Assembly (NCBI GenBank): GCA_011365055.1
Contig: RDOG01000043.1
Location: 1-6,634 of the forward strand
Direction: 5' to 3'
DNA length: 6,634 nucleotides
DNA from: Promethearchaeota archaeon
Lineage (GTDB): Archaea; Asgardarchaeota; Lokiarchaeia; Helarchaeales; RDOG01
Shown here one piece after another: positions 6,365 through 6,634 of this stretch; position 1 is the first letter of the stretch; each line of letters starts with the position of its first letter. Under the pieces are notes generated by a model. It saw only the letters and a list, made by a program, of their open reading frames with translations, was not told where the DNA came from and did not search any database. Both the position numbers and the translations under genes were made by a program.

Positions 6365-6463
6365 TTAAACCTCATAAACCATTTTTATCCAAATAATCCT
6401 GAAAATAATTAGCGATAGTCCCATAAGAAACAGGTTTAAGGCAATTTTTTTCTTTTTTTCCAA
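6365..6463 (-). CDS. Membrane microprotein (32 residues) coupled to the TPR scaffold gene
   Basis: On the minus strand a TTG at 6461-6463 opens 32 codons ending in TAA at 6365-6367. The peptide starts MEKKKK (residues 1-6), continues IALNLFLMGLSLIIF (7-21), then RIIWIKMVYEV. This is a positively charged N-terminus, one hydrophobic span and a short amphipathic tail, typical of a single-pass membrane microprotein with its start inside the cell. The start is chosen because GGAGGATC (6471-6478) is an excellent Shine-Dalgarno site nine bases before the TTG, and no ATG fits. Only two bases lie between its stop and the ATG of the TPR gene, whose own GAGGT overlaps the final Glu-Val codons, so the two should be translationally coupled. 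The same frame is open further upstream to a TAG at 6530-6532, but without a start codon. Function unknown. It could anchor or regulate the scaffold, or be a leader peptide. Confidence 0.55.
   Translation of the reverse strand: MEKKKKIALNLFLMGLSLIIFRIIWIKMVYEV
6369..6373 (-). promoter_or_regulatory. Ribosome binding site of the TPR gene, inside the microprotein frame
   Basis: GAGGT on the minus strand lies six bases before the ATG at 6360-6362 and within the last two sense codons of the microprotein. This supports the chosen start of the scaffold. Confidence 0.7.
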
Positions 6464-6470
6464 GATTACT

Positions 6471-6478
6471 GATCCTCC
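6471..6478 (-). promoter_or_regulatory. Strong Shine-Dalgarno site of the microprotein
   Basis: GGAGGATC on the minus strand nearly equals the full anti-Shine-Dalgarno complement (GGAGGTGATC). The only start nearby with a long frame is the TTG at 6461-6463. The ATG overlapping the site leads to a stop after four codons. Confidence 0.65.
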
Positions 6479-6572
6479 ATGAGATAGTAGATGTGAAGGA
6501 AATAAAAAAGTTCTGAAAATGACAGAAATCTAGTAATAATAAAAAAATAAGACTTAGTTCATTTTTTTTGGG

Positions 6573-6616
6573 TTAATAAATCTTTTATAATAATAAATAA
6601 CTCTAAATGGGATATA
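6573..6616. repeat. Direct repeat copy B (44 bp), right of the TPR gene
   Basis: Partner of 2121-2164, same orientation, 37 of 44 positions identical without gaps. It lies upstream of the microprotein-TPR unit and contains the candidate TATA box. It could also belong to the leader of a gene beyond the right edge. Confidence 0.6.
6582..6590 (-). promoter_or_regulatory. Possible TATA box for the microprotein-TPR unit
   Basis: TTATAAAAG on the minus strand would place transcription start near 6557, giving a leader of about 80 nt before the GGAGGATC site. It lies inside direct repeat copy B. No clear purine-rich BRE precedes it, so this remains a candidate. Confidence 0.3.
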
Positions 6617-6634
6617 CAAAAAAGATAATCATTG

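Noticed and set aside
6464..6529. Upstream extension of the microprotein frame (22 more open codons, reading ...FPSHLLSHGG...)
   Set aside because: It has no ATG, GTG or TTG start and spans the strong Shine-Dalgarno site, so the TTG at 6463 fits better.
1..6634. CRISPR array, tRNA, rRNA, insertion sequence or riboswitch
   Set aside because: No regularly spaced repeats, cloverleaf-like sequence, transposase or conserved aptamer pattern was seen on either strand.

Overview
The window is AT-rich and most likely archaeal, with an Asgard (Lokiarchaeia-like) archaeon as my best guess. The Shine-Dalgarno sites are strong (GAGGTGAGG, GGAGGATC). There are bare oligo-T stretches after stop codons and TATA-like boxes in the intergenic DNA. 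The proteins have a eukaryote-like flavour: a PARP-type zinc-finger pattern, and a very long TPR protein carrying an MPN-like domain. The lineage is inferred from these traits; no marker gene is present to prove it.

Layout. Positions 1-172 hold nothing I can support. Positions 173-313 (minus) are the decayed C-terminal end of a gene with no usable start. Positions 449-682 (plus) encode a 77-residue zinc-finger protein. Positions 683-1006 are non-coding and hold a T-rich stretch and two adjacent inverted repeats. Positions 1019-2032 (plus) encode a CrtC/AttH-type lipocalin-like protein; its start is the ATG at 1019, not the GTG at 1010, which lies inside the ribosome binding site. After a convergent intergenic stretch, 2238-6362 (minus) encodes a 1374-residue protein. 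Its order is N-terminal TPRs, two copies of a beta-rich domain, an MPN-like domain without the metal ligands, a four-cysteine zinc ribbon, and C-terminal TPRs. Just upstream on the same strand, 6365-6463 appears to encode a 32-residue membrane microprotein with a TTG start. Its last codons contain the ribosome binding site of the large gene.

How the parts relate. The microprotein and the TPR giant look like a translationally coupled pair, which may link the scaffold to the membrane. The TPR protein has no catalytic site that I can see and is best read as an assembly scaffold. A 44-bp imperfect direct repeat lies on each side of this pair. The zinc-finger and CrtC-like genes are on the other strand with their own leaders, and nothing ties them functionally to the scaffold.

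Main points of interest are the inactive MPN-like domain inside a TPR scaffold, the coupled microprotein, and the flanking repeat.
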